Notes under the pieces: generated by a model | Database searches by the model: none | What the model was told of the DNA's origin: nothing | What the model saw: only the letters and a program-made list of their open reading frames with translations | Shown: positions 54,781 to 64,000 of the stretch, one piece after another | Numbering within the stretch: position 1 is the first letter of the stretch | Layout of the letters: each line of letters starts with the position of its first letter | NCBI RefSeq assembly: GCF_020360975.1 | Contig: NW_025408681.1 | Span: 1,054,001-1,118,000, forward strand | Length of the DNA stretch: 64,000 nucleotides | DNA from: Hirsutella rhossiliensis | Lineage: Eukaryota; Ascomycota; Sordariomycetes; Hypocreales; Ophiocordycipitaceae | Direction: 5' to 3' | Program-made: the position numbers and the translations under genes

Positions 54781-56258
54781 TCAAAACTCGCGGCTCTCGC
54801 CAATGTCGCACACGTCAAAGACGCCCGTCTCGGGGATGCCGCGGCGGGCCAGGGCCTCGCGCAGGCGGCGCGGGGGCTCGAGCACGTCCTCGAGGGTGAG
54901 GGCCCAGGTGCCCCAGTGCATGGCGAGGGCGGCGGCGCAGCGCGTGTCGCGGAACAGGTCGACGGCGTCGTGCGGGTCGGCGTGGACGGCGGAGAAGGCG
55001 GCGCGCGGGCGGTAGGCGCCGATGGGGATCAGCCCGAGGTCAAAGGGCCCGCGCAGCTCGCCGATCTGCTGGAACTGCGGGCACCGCGGGAGCGCCTCGT
55101 GCGCCGGGCCGTAGTCGGAGTCGTCGGCCGCCACGGGCCTGTTGTCGTCGGTGGCGCCCGCGAGCGGCGCGAGGATGCGCGGGACGGAGCGGTAGCCCGT
55201 GTCGCCGCCGAACCACACCGACTTGTCGCCCGAGCGCACCGCCCACGAGCACCAGAGCGTCGCGTCGCGGTCCAGCACGGACCGGCCCGACGTGTGCTGG
55301 CACGGCAGGCAGGAGATGCGCGCCGAGATGGCCTCACGTCGCCGTCCACCCGCCGCCGCCTCCCCCTCCTGGGGCTGCTGTCCCTCGTCGTGCTCCTCCT
55401 CGTCGCCCAGCCGGAGGGTCAGGTCGACGTCCTCCCACCAGTCGAGCTCCGTGACGTTGTTCAGCCCGCATGCGCGGAACCACTTCTCGAGCCCGAGGCC
55501 GACGAAGAAGTGCACGCGCGGGTGGCGGCGCTGGATCTCCAGCACCGACGCGTGCGACAGGTGGTCGTAGTGGCTGTGGCTGATGACGACGGCGTCGACG
55601 ACGGGGATGTCGGCCAGGTCGCACGGGCGCGGCGTGTAGCGCTTGGGGCCCATGAAGGCCAGCGGCGAGCAGCGGTCCTCGAAGACCGGGTCGAAGAGGA
55701 CGCGCAGGCCCGAGGGGAACTCGACGTGGTAGCACGCGTGGCCCAGCCACGTCGCCCGCAGCTTGCCCGGGCCGTCGCGCCGCCGCCCGGGCAGCCACTC
55801 GGGCTTGACGACGGGGACCGTGGGCGGCCGCGTGTCTGGGCGCTTGAGGCGGCCGGTGAGGAGGGGCCTGCCATGTCCCGCCGCTGCGTCAGTCCAGCTA
55901 CCAAAGCAACACGCGTCGACTCGGCGTACCAGACAACGTTCCGGAACAGCGACACGAAGCCGACCGAGTTGGAGAAGGACGGATACGGGTTCTTGAAGCC
56001 CTTGACGACGCCGCGCTTGACCACGTAGTGCGGGTTCGAGGCCGCCTCGTCCGGCATGTTGGTCCGGCCGGGGACCTTGGACACGGTCATGGCCGTCGTC
56101 GTCGTCTTCGCCTTGGACGAGGAGGAAGAGCCGGCCTGGGGCGGCGTAGCGAGGGCCGTCGACGACTCCATCTGAGCGGCGCGTAGAGGGGTGCTCGTGC
56201 CGGACGCGGCCATGTTCTGCCAGAGCCTAGCGATCTGCCGGCGCACAAACCGCGGCAT
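54781..56258 (-). CDS. NAPE-PLD-like metallo-beta-lactamase-fold hydrolase
   Basis: A 471-residue protein with exon 1 55930..56258 and exon 2 54781..55867, joined inside a Trp codon (NVVW/PLLTGRLKRPDT). This 62-nt intron was chosen because it alone brings both conserved parts into frame. Family blocks are RATWLGHACYHVEFPSG, LFDPVFEDRCSPLAFMGPKRYTP, the zinc motif SHSHYDHL, LPCQHTSGR, VWFGGDTGYRSVP, LGLIPIGAYRPR and MHWGTWALT. The closest known relatives are mammalian NAPE-PLD, which releases N-acylethanolamines from membrane lipids, and yeast Fmp30, a mitochondrial inner-membrane protein. The basic N-terminus (MPRFVRRQIARLWQ) could be a mitochondrial signal. The frame extends upstream only through non-ATG codons. 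Confidence 0.88.
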
Positions 56259-57086
56259 ATGCAGAGGCAGGGGAGGAGGAAGAAAGGCCAACAAAGGAGA
56301 GGGGAGGAGGGGAGAAGGAGCGTCCGTATATATGAGCGGTCATCTGTCGAGCAAGAAGACGCAGGAATGTAGGATGATGCAAAGGGGAGAAGGGGAGCAG
56401 CAGCGCTCGAGCCTACTGGAGCCGGCGGTGCCGGACGACGACTTCTCGCGATGGCGTCGGGCGGGATCCTTGCAACGGGACTATTGCATGCGCCCGCAAG
56501 GCATGCTTTAGCGTCGCCCTGCATCATGGGGAGGGGGCGGAGGAGCGGAGCTGCCGAGGACACGGGGTCGTGCCAGGGCGCGCCAGAGTCCGGCACATCA
56601 TTTCACGGAAGCGACAGAGTATAAGACACATGTTTGTTGGGCGACTTACCACCGAGCGGTGGTCGAGGCCCCTCGGTCGAGGCCCCGAGCAGATGACCAT
56701 GTTCCTGACCCCCAGCAAAAGAAGATTGCAGCGGCACGGCTTGCGCATCGCTGATTCGCCGGCGTCTCGGGGGGTGTACGCATATCTTTTCGAGCGGAAG
56801 CCGTTGAATCCCGATGCCGGCTCCGAAGGGGTAATCTATGCACAAAGACACGGCTCAACGCTTGCATCAACTGCTCCTCGTGGCGGCAGACGACAAGGCT
56901 TCGGCCGCTCAGCTGTTTTGGCTAGTTGTCTCGCGGGCTGTCCCTGGTTCAAACAATCAAACCGTTACGAACAAAAAGCAAGTCCGCAATCCCGGGGACC
57001 CGCGTCTGTGCAAAGCCACCCACCCCGACACCGCACAACTCGACCAGCCCAAATATAGCCGTGCACCAACCCACCGGCACCCGCCC
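56259..57086. other. Intergenic: NAPE-PLD-like upstream region
   Basis: 828 bp with no supported gene. It includes a purine-rich run at 56265-56320, just upstream of the start on the minus strand. Confidence 0.45.
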
Positions 57087-57586
57087 TCAGATGGCCAGGC
57101 GCTCCACCTTGTCCCGCAGCGCCTTGATCTGGCCGGCCAGCTCGCTGCCCTCGTTGCAGGTGATGCTGGCGGCAATCACGGCGCGGCTGACGCCACAGGC
57201 ACGGCCGAGCATCGACTTGCACGGGACGTAGACGTAGGGCGTGCCCTTGTCCTCGCACAGCAGCGGAATGTGCAGCAGGATCGCCAGCGGCGCCGTGTCG
57301 GCGGCCAGGATGGCGATTTCGCAGGTGCCGCGGTTGAGCGTCTTGGTCACTGCGTCGACGGCGTCAGATGCTGTCGCGCGGAGGTGAGCGGGGAACCGAG
57401 ACTTGCCTTCGTTGGCACCCTTCTTTACCTGGCGAATGTGCGCCGCCGACTGCAAGAGGTCGAGAATCTCCTGCGTCAGGGTGCTGTCGGCCAAGGGCCA
57501 AGCTTGCAGACGGTAAAGTCAGCGCCGCATCCAGGTTTTCGGAAGCAAGGGCCAGTCGTCTTCTTACCTGCGTTCTCCTCCTCCAT
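57087..57586 (-). CDS. SNU13: U4/U6.U5 snRNP and box C/D snoRNP protein Snu13 (15.5K)
   Basis: A 125-residue L7Ae-family protein that binds kink-turn RNA in U4 snRNA and box C/D snoRNAs. Three exons: 57568..57586 (19 nt), 57407..57502 and 57087..57349. The joined protein reads AWPLADSTLTQEILDLLQSA, IRQVKKGANEVTKTLNRG, AADTAPLAILLHIPLLCEDK, PYVYVPCKSMLGRACGVSR and ends VERLAI, colinear with human 15.5K and yeast Snu13. GANE-x-TKTLNRG is the RNA-contact loop. The second intron has a GC donor (G/GCAAGT) and a normal CAG acceptor; no GT donor nearby keeps this conserved loop in frame. The length is close to the family norm of about 126. Confidence 0.93.
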
Positions 57587-58135
57587 AGTAGTGATGTGCC
57601 AAAAGGCTCGCCTGCAAAAGGTTCACTGCCCGTGGGAATAGGGAGGCGTAAAAGTTGGCGATGAGGAACGGCGACAAGGTGAAGAGGCGGAAAGGGAAGA
57701 GAAAAAAAAAAGAGATGGGGGGGCGAAATGGCTAAAAGAGGAAAGGCGCCCCACATTGAGCGACAAGGCTGAGGTGCGCCGGGAGTCACGCCTGGGTCAC
57801 GTGCAGCGGATTCACCAACCACCGACATCCACTCACGCCATCATTCTCGCGACTGTCATGCCCACAATGCCATGCCCACAACGCCATGCCCACAACGCCA
57901 TGCCCACAACGCCATGCCCACAACGCCATGCCCACAACCAGCCCATGCCGACGACAGTGTACGCGTAAGATTCATGACTCGTGCCTGCTAAATCAAAGTG
58001 GTATTCCAGTCCGCCATTATCCTTCGCACCGCTTCCCACAATGCTTCATCATCCAACGCCAACAATGCCGTCGTTTCCCAGCCCAACTGTCATCATCGCC
58101 AGCCCGTCTGTGCTGTATTTCGCCAGAGATGCCCT
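57587..58135. other. Intergenic: SNU13 upstream region and NDC80 3' region
   Basis: 549 bp with no gene. It includes a purine-rich run at 57690-57745 and the 14-bp tandem repeat described separately. Confidence 0.5.
57857..57940. repeat. Six tandem copies of a 14-bp unit
   Basis: The unit is CATGCCCACAACGC, starting at 57857 and repeating every 14 bp; the first copy has T for C at position 12 and the last ends in CA. The copies are almost identical, so the array is young or actively homogenised. It lies about 270 bp upstream of the SNU13 start and about 195 bp past the NDC80 stop. Confidence 0.9.
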
Positions 58136-60452
58136 TTACGCATCCATGGCCTGGGTGTCGTCCTTGGCCTCATCCACGCCGAGCTCCTTCTCCAGCTCGT
58201 CCGTGACGAAGCCTTCGTACTCGTACAGGTTCTTCTGGATGTGAATCTTGAACTTGATGACGTCGTTGAGTATCCGGTCAATCTCCGTATGCAGCTCCTC
58301 CCGCAGAGAGCTTGCCCGCAGCACCAGCTGTTCGTACCTAAAGGAGACCACTGTTAGCTGGCTGACTCTGTCCGCGCTCATGGACGGCGGCGTACTCAAT
58401 CGTCGTGTTGATCTCGCGCTGTTCCATGAGCTGCACCGACTCGCTCAGCCCGGCGCGCATTCTCGACAGCTCCTTTTCCATCTTTTCAATCTGCGCGTCC
58501 GACGCCATCTTCTGCGCCGTTGTCACCTCCCGGGTCTTCTCGTACTCCTCCTCCGCCGCCCTTACCCGGTGGTTCAGGGCCTCGACTTCGCTGCGCTTGT
58601 CTTCGATGGCCTCCTTGATGCCGTCGAGCAGTTCGTGGTCCTTCATCATGTCGTCCATGGCCGCGCTCCGACGCTCCGAGATTTCCTTGCGCAACGCCGA
58701 GCAGCTGCTCCGAATCTGGCCCCGGAGGTCCAGGTTGAGGATGTGCCCGGGCTGGTAGCCGGTGGTGGCGTCGGCCAGGAGGCGCTCTGCCGATGACGAC
58801 GGCGCGCCGCCCGAGCCCTTGAGGTTGGACGAGCCGAACTCGGACCCGTCGTCGACCATGACCTGCAGCTCGTACTCGCGGCCCTTGGCGTTGGCCGCTG
58901 TCGCCGGGATGAGCGCAATTTGATAAGCCAGCGTGTTGTATTTGTCCACCATTCGCTCCAGCTCGTCGAGCTTCCGGCTTGCTTCCGACTCCCTCTCGGC
59001 CACTTTTCTCTTGACCTCGTCCAGCCTCTGGCTCGCCGATTCGACGCCTTTTTGTAGACGCTCCCGCTCAGCCGTCATGCGGTCGATATCCTGCATGCTG
59101 ATGCCTTGAGCGTCCACCGACCGTTGAAGACCCCGTCGCTCCTCGTCCGCCTCCTTCAGCTCCTGTTCCAGCTTGTCAAGTTCTTCCTGGAGGACTTGAA
59201 TGCGACTCTCGTACTTTTCCGACCTCTGTACCGCAAGCGTATTGTACTCTTCAAACTTGATTTTGTCCTCTTCCATAATCTTGAAGTGGTTGTCCAGGAC
59301 GGCCGGGTCGGGCGTCGACTTTTCCAAATCACCAATCTCCTTGAGCAGCCTGGCGTTTTCGGCCTCGAGCATGTCCAGCTCGGACGTGAATCGTGACCTT
59401 GAGTGCTCAAACGCCGCCGCCATTGCCTCGACATGCGGGGCCAACACCCGCTCTGCGTCTTCGTCGCTCGTCTCCTCGTCCATGGAGAGCCAGTCCCTGT
59501 ACGCGCTGCTGAGGAAGCCAAAGATGATGTTGTCGCCGCTGACGTCGACTCCCGCCTCCATGCAAGCTTCGTTGTACTTGTTGGCGGTGTAGCCGTCGAG
59601 CATCTGAGCGAGCTGCATCATCCAGTACAACAGGCCGAGAAAGGTGCTCCAGTTCTGTCCACCGACGGCGGCGAGCTGACTCTTGGTGATGCTCCTCTCA
59701 AACGGATACCTGAGCTGCTTTAGGATTGGCGGCACCTCCTGGTCAATGTTCTTGAGAAACTTGTGGCTGGGGTCGATCCGGTGGTAGAGCCATTGGAACA
59801 TGTAGTTGAAGTCCTTTTGCGTAGGCGACTTCATGACGTTGGGCGACAAGACGTGGTTCATCTCGGCCTCGAAGTCGTGACGGGCCATGTACTCGAGCAG
59901 CTCTTGTCCGATGCGGGTCTGGAAAGACCGGTCCTTGAGAGGGCGGGGATCGCGCGGCACACCGGCTGGCTGCAGCGTCGTCTGGAAGAAGCTTTGGTGA
60001 TGAACCAAGGCGCCACTCGACGACTGTCGTGGTCGGTAGACGCTGCTGCGCCTGTCGGCGCCGTCCATCGACGCCCTCGGGTTGGCGGGGGTGTGAGGGA
60101 CCGAGGCGTAGGAGCCCTTTTGCTGCTGAAAGGACGATCGCTTGACGGACGAGAGGCCGAGGTCCGCGAGGTTGGTGCCCGAGGACGAGCGATGAAAGAG
60201 AGGCTGGCTGGGTCGCGATATGGCAAGGGAGTGTCTAGATCCCGACACGGACCGGACGTGGCCGCCTCCCGTGTAGTTGGGGTTGTTTGAGCTGGAGCGC
60301 TTCATGGTCGAGCCGGGTGCGGGAATGCCGGTGTTCATGCTGAGGCCTCCCAAGGTCTGCGGCGCGTCAGTCTACATGCGCTGGCGAAGCGACAGGGCAG
60401 GTCATACCTCTCGGGGTCTGCGGACGCTCCACAGGCCCGTGTCCTGTGACAT
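58136..60452 (-). CDS. NDC80: Kinetochore protein Ndc80 (Hec1)
   Basis: A 735-residue subunit of the Ndc80 complex, which attaches kinetochores to spindle microtubules. Exons are 60408..60452, 58396..60356 and 58136..58337. The N-terminus [21 protein letters not shown] is the conserved fungal start, here split by the first intron. Residues about 15-130 are a basic Ser-rich tail of the kind phosphorylated by Aurora kinase. A calponin-homology domain follows (about 130-265; [51 protein letters not shown]). The rest is long coiled coil, interrupted near residue 475-545 by a Gly/Ser/Pro-containing break that fits the Ndc80 loop. The last exon supplies the C-terminal tetramerisation part. Confidence 0.96.
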
Positions 60453-61256
60453 GGTTGATTGCGCAGAGGCTCCCGGGGCAGTGGTGTCGGGCCAGGAACG
60501 ATTGATTTGTTTCGTGGCGATGGATGAAGACGATGTGCGCTCTTCGGGAGGAGCAAATGGGCGGCGGTTGGCTTGTGGTGGTGCGGGAGAAAGCTGCGTT
60601 GCTCGGCAGGAAAGTAAACAAACGGGGGTTTGCAGAGACGTGATTGGGCGAATATTGGCGCTTTGGTGGAAAGCCGTCGCCGCCCAATCACGTGACCTCA
60701 ACATCAAGGCCACTTCGGGTGTTAAGTTGCTGACGATGCTCCCAAATACGTACAGTGCAAAAGCCCACGTGGACAGAAATTGCAACGGCGATTTCTTCTT
60801 CGCGGATTACAGCTGACAAGAGAACGATGGCCACCAGAATCTTTGTTGTTTGGGCATGACCTCGAGGCAGGCTCGAGACGGCATCCGTGCGGTAGCTCAC
60901 ACGCTTCGCGGCTATGTACGCAACATGGCACTCGAAGTACTTTCTATGCGAGAATATAATGCCCGCCGCAGCAGAAGGGATAACTATGGACAATCAAGTT
61001 GCCTGTGAGCGCGAGACTGGCGCGGAGGCACGTGACCGAGTTCTTCAAGAGAGAAAGTGGGGCAAGGCTTCTCGCCTTTCCCTTTTCAGACCGAGAATTG
61101 CATTCATCAGCAGCCTCGGCCCAAGTCCAGCCCAGCCACCGCAGCCGAGTCCAACTGCCACCTCCTCCACCTCCGTCACTCTCGCAATCCACTATCGCCA
61201 CCCACTGAGCGCAAAGTTTGCAGTTCGGTGATGCGGCGGGCAGCTTAAAGTCCATC
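60453..61256. other. Intergenic: divergent promoters of NDC80 and PEX14
   Basis: 804 bp between divergent start codons. No gene. CACGTGA/TCACGTGA E-box-like sites occur at about 60687-60694 and 61029-61034. Confidence 0.5.
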
Positions 61257-62456
61257 ATGGCTATTCGCGAGGACGTGGTGGCCTCGGCAGTGAGTCGGCT
61301 TCAATGCCCCGGCGTCGCATGCCGCCTCACCGTTGCAATGCTAACGGCCTCGGCTGTGACGCATCACAGGCACAGTGTTGGTTCCCCGAGACAAGGAGCC
61401 GAGCCGAGCTAAGCTAACACCCGACGCAGTTCTGCAGGACCCCAGCGTTGCCTCGTCGTCGGTCGAGAACAAGGTCTCCTTTTTACGAACCAAGAATCTG
61501 ACCCAGGAAGAAGTCGACGCCGCTCTCGCCCGCGCCAACCCGGCACCAGCACCCGGCGCGCCTTATCCGCCCGCGCCCCCTCCCTCATACCATCAGCCCT
61601 ATCCTCAATATGCGTGGCAGCAGCAGCAGCTACCGCCGCCCAGGAGGGACTGGAGAGACTGGTTTATAATGGCGACGGTGGTCAGTGGCGTGGGATACGG
61701 CCTGTACTCTCTGGGAAAGGTAATGCCGTTTCTGCGCGCATCGCAAGGAACCGAGGTGTAGTTGACACGACGGCGCAGCGCTACGTATACCCGCTCGTGG
61801 CACCACCCACGCCTGAAAGGTTGGAGCAGGACAAGAAGTCGATTGAGGAGCAGTTCGACAAGGCGTTTGCGCTGGTGGAGCAGCTTTCCAAGGATACAGA
61901 GGCGCTCAAGACGGCGGAGGTGCAGAGGACGGAGCGACTGGACACGGCGCTGGCGGACCTCGAGATGACAATGGCCGATCTCAAGGCGGCGAACCGTCGT
62001 CGTGAAGACGACGCACAGCGCATCCGCGACGAGGTGCAGGCCCTCAAGGATGCCATCCCCAAGGCCATGGACAGCCAGAAAGACGTCACGGACAACCGAC
62101 TGCAGGAAATCAACAGCGAGCTCACCAGCCTCAAGACGCTCGTCAAGCAGCGCATGTCGTCGGGCTCGACGACGGCAGCCAGCCATCCTCCGCGGGCGGG
62201 GACTCCCAGCGGAAGCGAACGGGCCGGGGAGAGCGCCGGCAACGCGGCAGTGGGCGAGGCCACGAGCAGCAAGGGCCAGGCACAAAGCAGCGTCGGCAGG
62301 CCGTTGGGATCCGGCGGTGGCGGCAGCAACGGGACGGCGAGGGCGTCGATCCCGGCGTGGCAGATGGCGGCGGCGGCGAGCAGCATGGGCGCCACCAACG
62401 GAGCGGGAGAGGGGGACGGCAGCGAGCCGCAGGAAGAGGCCAGCGGCAGCCCCTAG
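61257..62456 (+). CDS. PEX14: Peroxisomal docking protein Pex14
   Basis: A 335-residue peroxisomal membrane protein that receives the Pex5/Pex7 cargo receptors. The model has four exons: 61257..61289, a 7-nt microexon 61370..61376, 61430..61719 and 61779..62456. With the microexon the N-terminal receptor-binding domain reads IREDVVASAAQFLQDPSVAS, as in other fungi; without it the FLQ that links exon 1 to the DPSV block is lost. The rest of the domain is ENKVSFLRTKNLTQEEVDAA. A Pro-rich stretch and a membrane segment follow (WFIMATVVSGVGYGLYSLGK), then a coiled coil (about residues 125-230) and a Ser/Gly-rich tail ending EEASGSP. All four exon junctions are GT-AG, and the introns either side of the microexon carry GCTAAC branch sites. 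Confidence 0.93.
61370..61376 (+). other. PEX14: Seven-nucleotide microexon of PEX14
   Basis: GCACAGT, preceded by CATCACAG and followed by GTTGGT. It encodes Ala-Gln and the first base of Phe. The upstream intron is 80 nt and the downstream one 53 nt; each has a CTAAC branch-site motif. It is inferred from frame and family conservation. Confidence 0.75.
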
Positions 62457-63243
62457 CTTGGGGGCCTGATCACATGTTGGAGGCACTGTACAGTAACATG
62501 GGCTCTTGTATCGGAAACGGGAACTCAGCACGGGCGACTCGGAGCACATGTCTTGCCACATGGCACACTAGCTTGAAGCGTGTTAAAAGCCGGAACCAAT
62601 CCCGCACGAGGCAAGCTTGGTGACGCTGATGATGGCGCAGGCTGGCCTGCATGCGGCTCTCCAAGATGGGGGCCACGGGGTCTTTGCTCGGAGGCCAGCG
62701 TTACGGATTTGCGCCTCGACAGAGGCCCGAGCCCCTGTGCCCTGGAGGCTTTACTCCGCAGAAGGGGGTGGGGGATCCACCGATCGACAGCCTCGGCTTA
62801 GAGAGAGGACCGGGCCGACGGAATTCGTCCGGGCGCTCCGTTCGCCGGGCCGTGATTCGGTGAGGGCTGGTTGCTGCGGCGCCGGTTCCGCTGCGTTTAG
62901 TCCACTTCCACGAGGAGGAAAGGGAGCAGACGTCACCTTTTTTCCTTCCTGCATACTTATTCCCTGTGTTTCATTTTTCCTTGACTTGTTCGGTTAGGGG
63001 GCCGTGTGGCGTCGCGTTCCTTTTACCATTTGTGCAAACTGCTGCCCTGGGCCTACCTATAACTGTACCTGGCGTGCGTGCTGCATCGTTGAGCTCGCTT
63101 GGCCGAACGGAGACGATCACGATAATAGACGACAACGACGACGACGCTTGCTGCTTGCAGCCTTCGCTACGGGGCCCCCGAACGTCTGCGAGAAGAAGAA
63201 GAACAACAAGGACGGACGAGAATACACAGGGCGCAAGGGAGAA
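62457..63243. other. Intergenic: PEX14 3' region and hydrolase promoter
   Basis: 787 bp with no gene seen. A GACGACAACGACGACGACGC run at 63128-63147 and an AGAAGAAGAAGAACAAC run at 63192-63208 lie in the presumed leader of the next gene. Confidence 0.45.
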
Positions 63244-64000
63244 ATGGCCACGACCAGCATAGCGTCGACGCCGCCGCCGCCGCAGCCGCCGCCATCGGCC
63301 TTCCGGCGCAACGCCCGGCTCCTCTGGCTGCTGCTGCCGCGGGTGCCGCTCATGGTGCGGGTAGCGGTGCGGCACGCGCTGAGCCTGGCCGAGACGTCGG
63401 CGCACCTCGACGTGCGCAGCGCGGTGACGGTGGCGGTGCTGCGGTCGCTCTGCGAGCCCGACCCGGCGCAGTCCATCTCGGCGTTGCAGCGCAGCTCGCG
63501 GCGCGACCCGGGCGTCCGCGGCCGCATCTGGGTCAGCACGTACGCGTCGCCGCCGCCGCCCGAGGACGGGGCGCGCGAGGCGCTGGCGGCGGCGCTCGGG
63601 TCGCTGCGCGCGGCGGGGGAGGATGGCAGCGGGTCGGATCCGAGCTTCAGGATGCCCGACTACGCGCTCGTCGAGGCCGAGTGGACGGGCTACCGGGCCG
63701 GCGCGGAGCCCGACTCCCCCCCGCCGGGCGTGTCGGAGCGGGCCAAGTACGAGGCGCTGACGGGCGAGTGCCGGCACCCGACGACGACGGTGCTCTACCT
63801 GCACGGCGGCGCCTACATGATGTTGGACCCCGTGTCGCACCGGCCGACGACCAAGAAGCTGGCCAAGCTGACGGGCGGGCGGTGCTACTCGGTGCGCTAC
63901 CGCCTGGCGCCGGCGCACGTCTTCCCCGCGGCGCTGCTCGACGCCTTTGTGTCGTACCTGACGCTGCTGTATCCGCCGCCGGGGGCCTTTCACGAGCCTG
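63244..64000 (+). CDS. Alpha/beta hydrolase fold-3 protein (HSL/arylesterase-like), N-terminal part
   Basis: From the ATG at 63244 the frame stays open to the window edge (252 codons visible). After a Pro-rich start, a basic, partly hydrophobic segment (ARLLWLLLPRVPLMVRVAVRHAL) may anchor the protein in a membrane. At about residue 182 VLYLHGGAYMMLDPVSHRP gives the HGG oxyanion-hole motif of the hormone-sensitive-lipase family. It is followed by CYSVRYRLAPAHVFPAALLDA, the usual next strand and helix. The catalytic Ser, Asp and His would lie beyond the edge. Such fungal proteins deacetylate or hydrolyse small esters, including sterol acetates and metabolites; no more specific role can be given. 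Confidence 0.85.
   Translation, partial: MATTSIASTPPPPQPPPSAFRRNARLLWLLLPRVPLMVRVAVRHALSLAETSAHLDVRSAVTVAVLRSLCEPDPAQSISALQRSSRRDPGVRGRIWVSTYASPPPPEDGAREALAAALGSLRAAGEDGSGSDPSFRMPDYALVEAEWTGYRAGAEPDSPPPGVSERAKYEALTGECRHPTTTVLYLHGGAYMMLDPVSHRPTTKKLAKLTGGRCYSVRYRLAPAHVFPAALLDAFVSYLTLLYPPPGAFHEP

Noticed and set aside
55884..55929. 46-nt intron ending GACGCAG in the NAPE-PLD-like gene
   Set aside because: Its signals look good, but it puts the metallo-beta-lactamase domain out of frame; the 62-nt version ending ATGGCAG keeps it.
54916..56028. 370-residue plus-strand open frame over the NAPE-PLD-like gene
   Set aside because: It is an Arg/Val-rich antisense product of GC-rich coding DNA.
57857..57940. 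CRISPR-like array
   Set aside because: The 14-bp units are contiguous with no spacers, and the sequence is eukaryotic.
61290..61429. Single long PEX14 intron between exon 1 and the LQDPSV exon
   Set aside because: It would need TG-AG or GT-CA ends to keep frame; the two-intron model with a microexon uses normal signals and gives a more conserved protein.

Overview
The window looks like 64 kb of nuclear DNA from a filamentous ascomycete, most likely a Sordariomycete and perhaps Hypocreales. The reasons are short GT-AG introns (about 50-80 nt) with CTGAC/CTAAC-type branch sites, GC-rich third codon positions, fungal versions of housekeeping proteins, and AT-rich blocks with transposon relics. 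The species cannot be named from the sequence alone. No tRNA, rRNA or CRISPR array was seen.

Layout. (1) 1-23.5 kb is a dense housekeeping block: exocyst SEC3 (cut by the left edge), a DmpA-type aminopeptidase, hydroxyacid-oxoacid transhydrogenase, dynactin p27 head-to-head with complex I 51 kDa, a PEX11-family protein, a CUE/Smr protein, NPC1-type sterol transporter, a YTH-domain RNA-binding protein and GPI mannosyltransferase II. (2) 23.5-40 kb is an accessory, transposon-rich stretch. It holds a Gag-like gene broken by one stop, an unknown gene split by a decayed MULE transposon with clear inverted repeats, an L-fuconate-dehydratase-like enzyme, a membrane sulfatase-family protein, a frameshifted NACHT/NLR fragment, a 514-bp palindromic element and a TA-flanked MITE-like element. 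(3) 40-54 kb is mixed: a secreted FAD oxidase, a secreted subtilisin, a proline-rich repeat protein, ERCC1/Rad10 and a GH47 alpha-mannosidase. (4) 54-64 kb returns to conserved genes: NAPE-PLD-like hydrolase, SNU13, NDC80, PEX14 and an alpha/beta hydrolase cut by the right edge.

The genes do not form one pathway. Some share compartments: two peroxisomal (PEX11-like, PEX14), several in the secretory route (SEC3, GPI18, GH47, NPC1), and several mitochondrial (complex I 51 kDa, transhydrogenase, possibly the NAPE-PLD-like enzyme). Exon structures were built by hand from splice signals, frame and family similarity.

The observations most worth a second look are the MULE insertion whose removal restores an open frame exactly, a 7-nt microexon in PEX14, a GC-AG intron in SNU13, an in-frame intron without stops in the Smr gene, the two palindromic elements, and a recurrent set of perfect intergenic palindromes built on GGTAATTACC or TACCTAGGTA.
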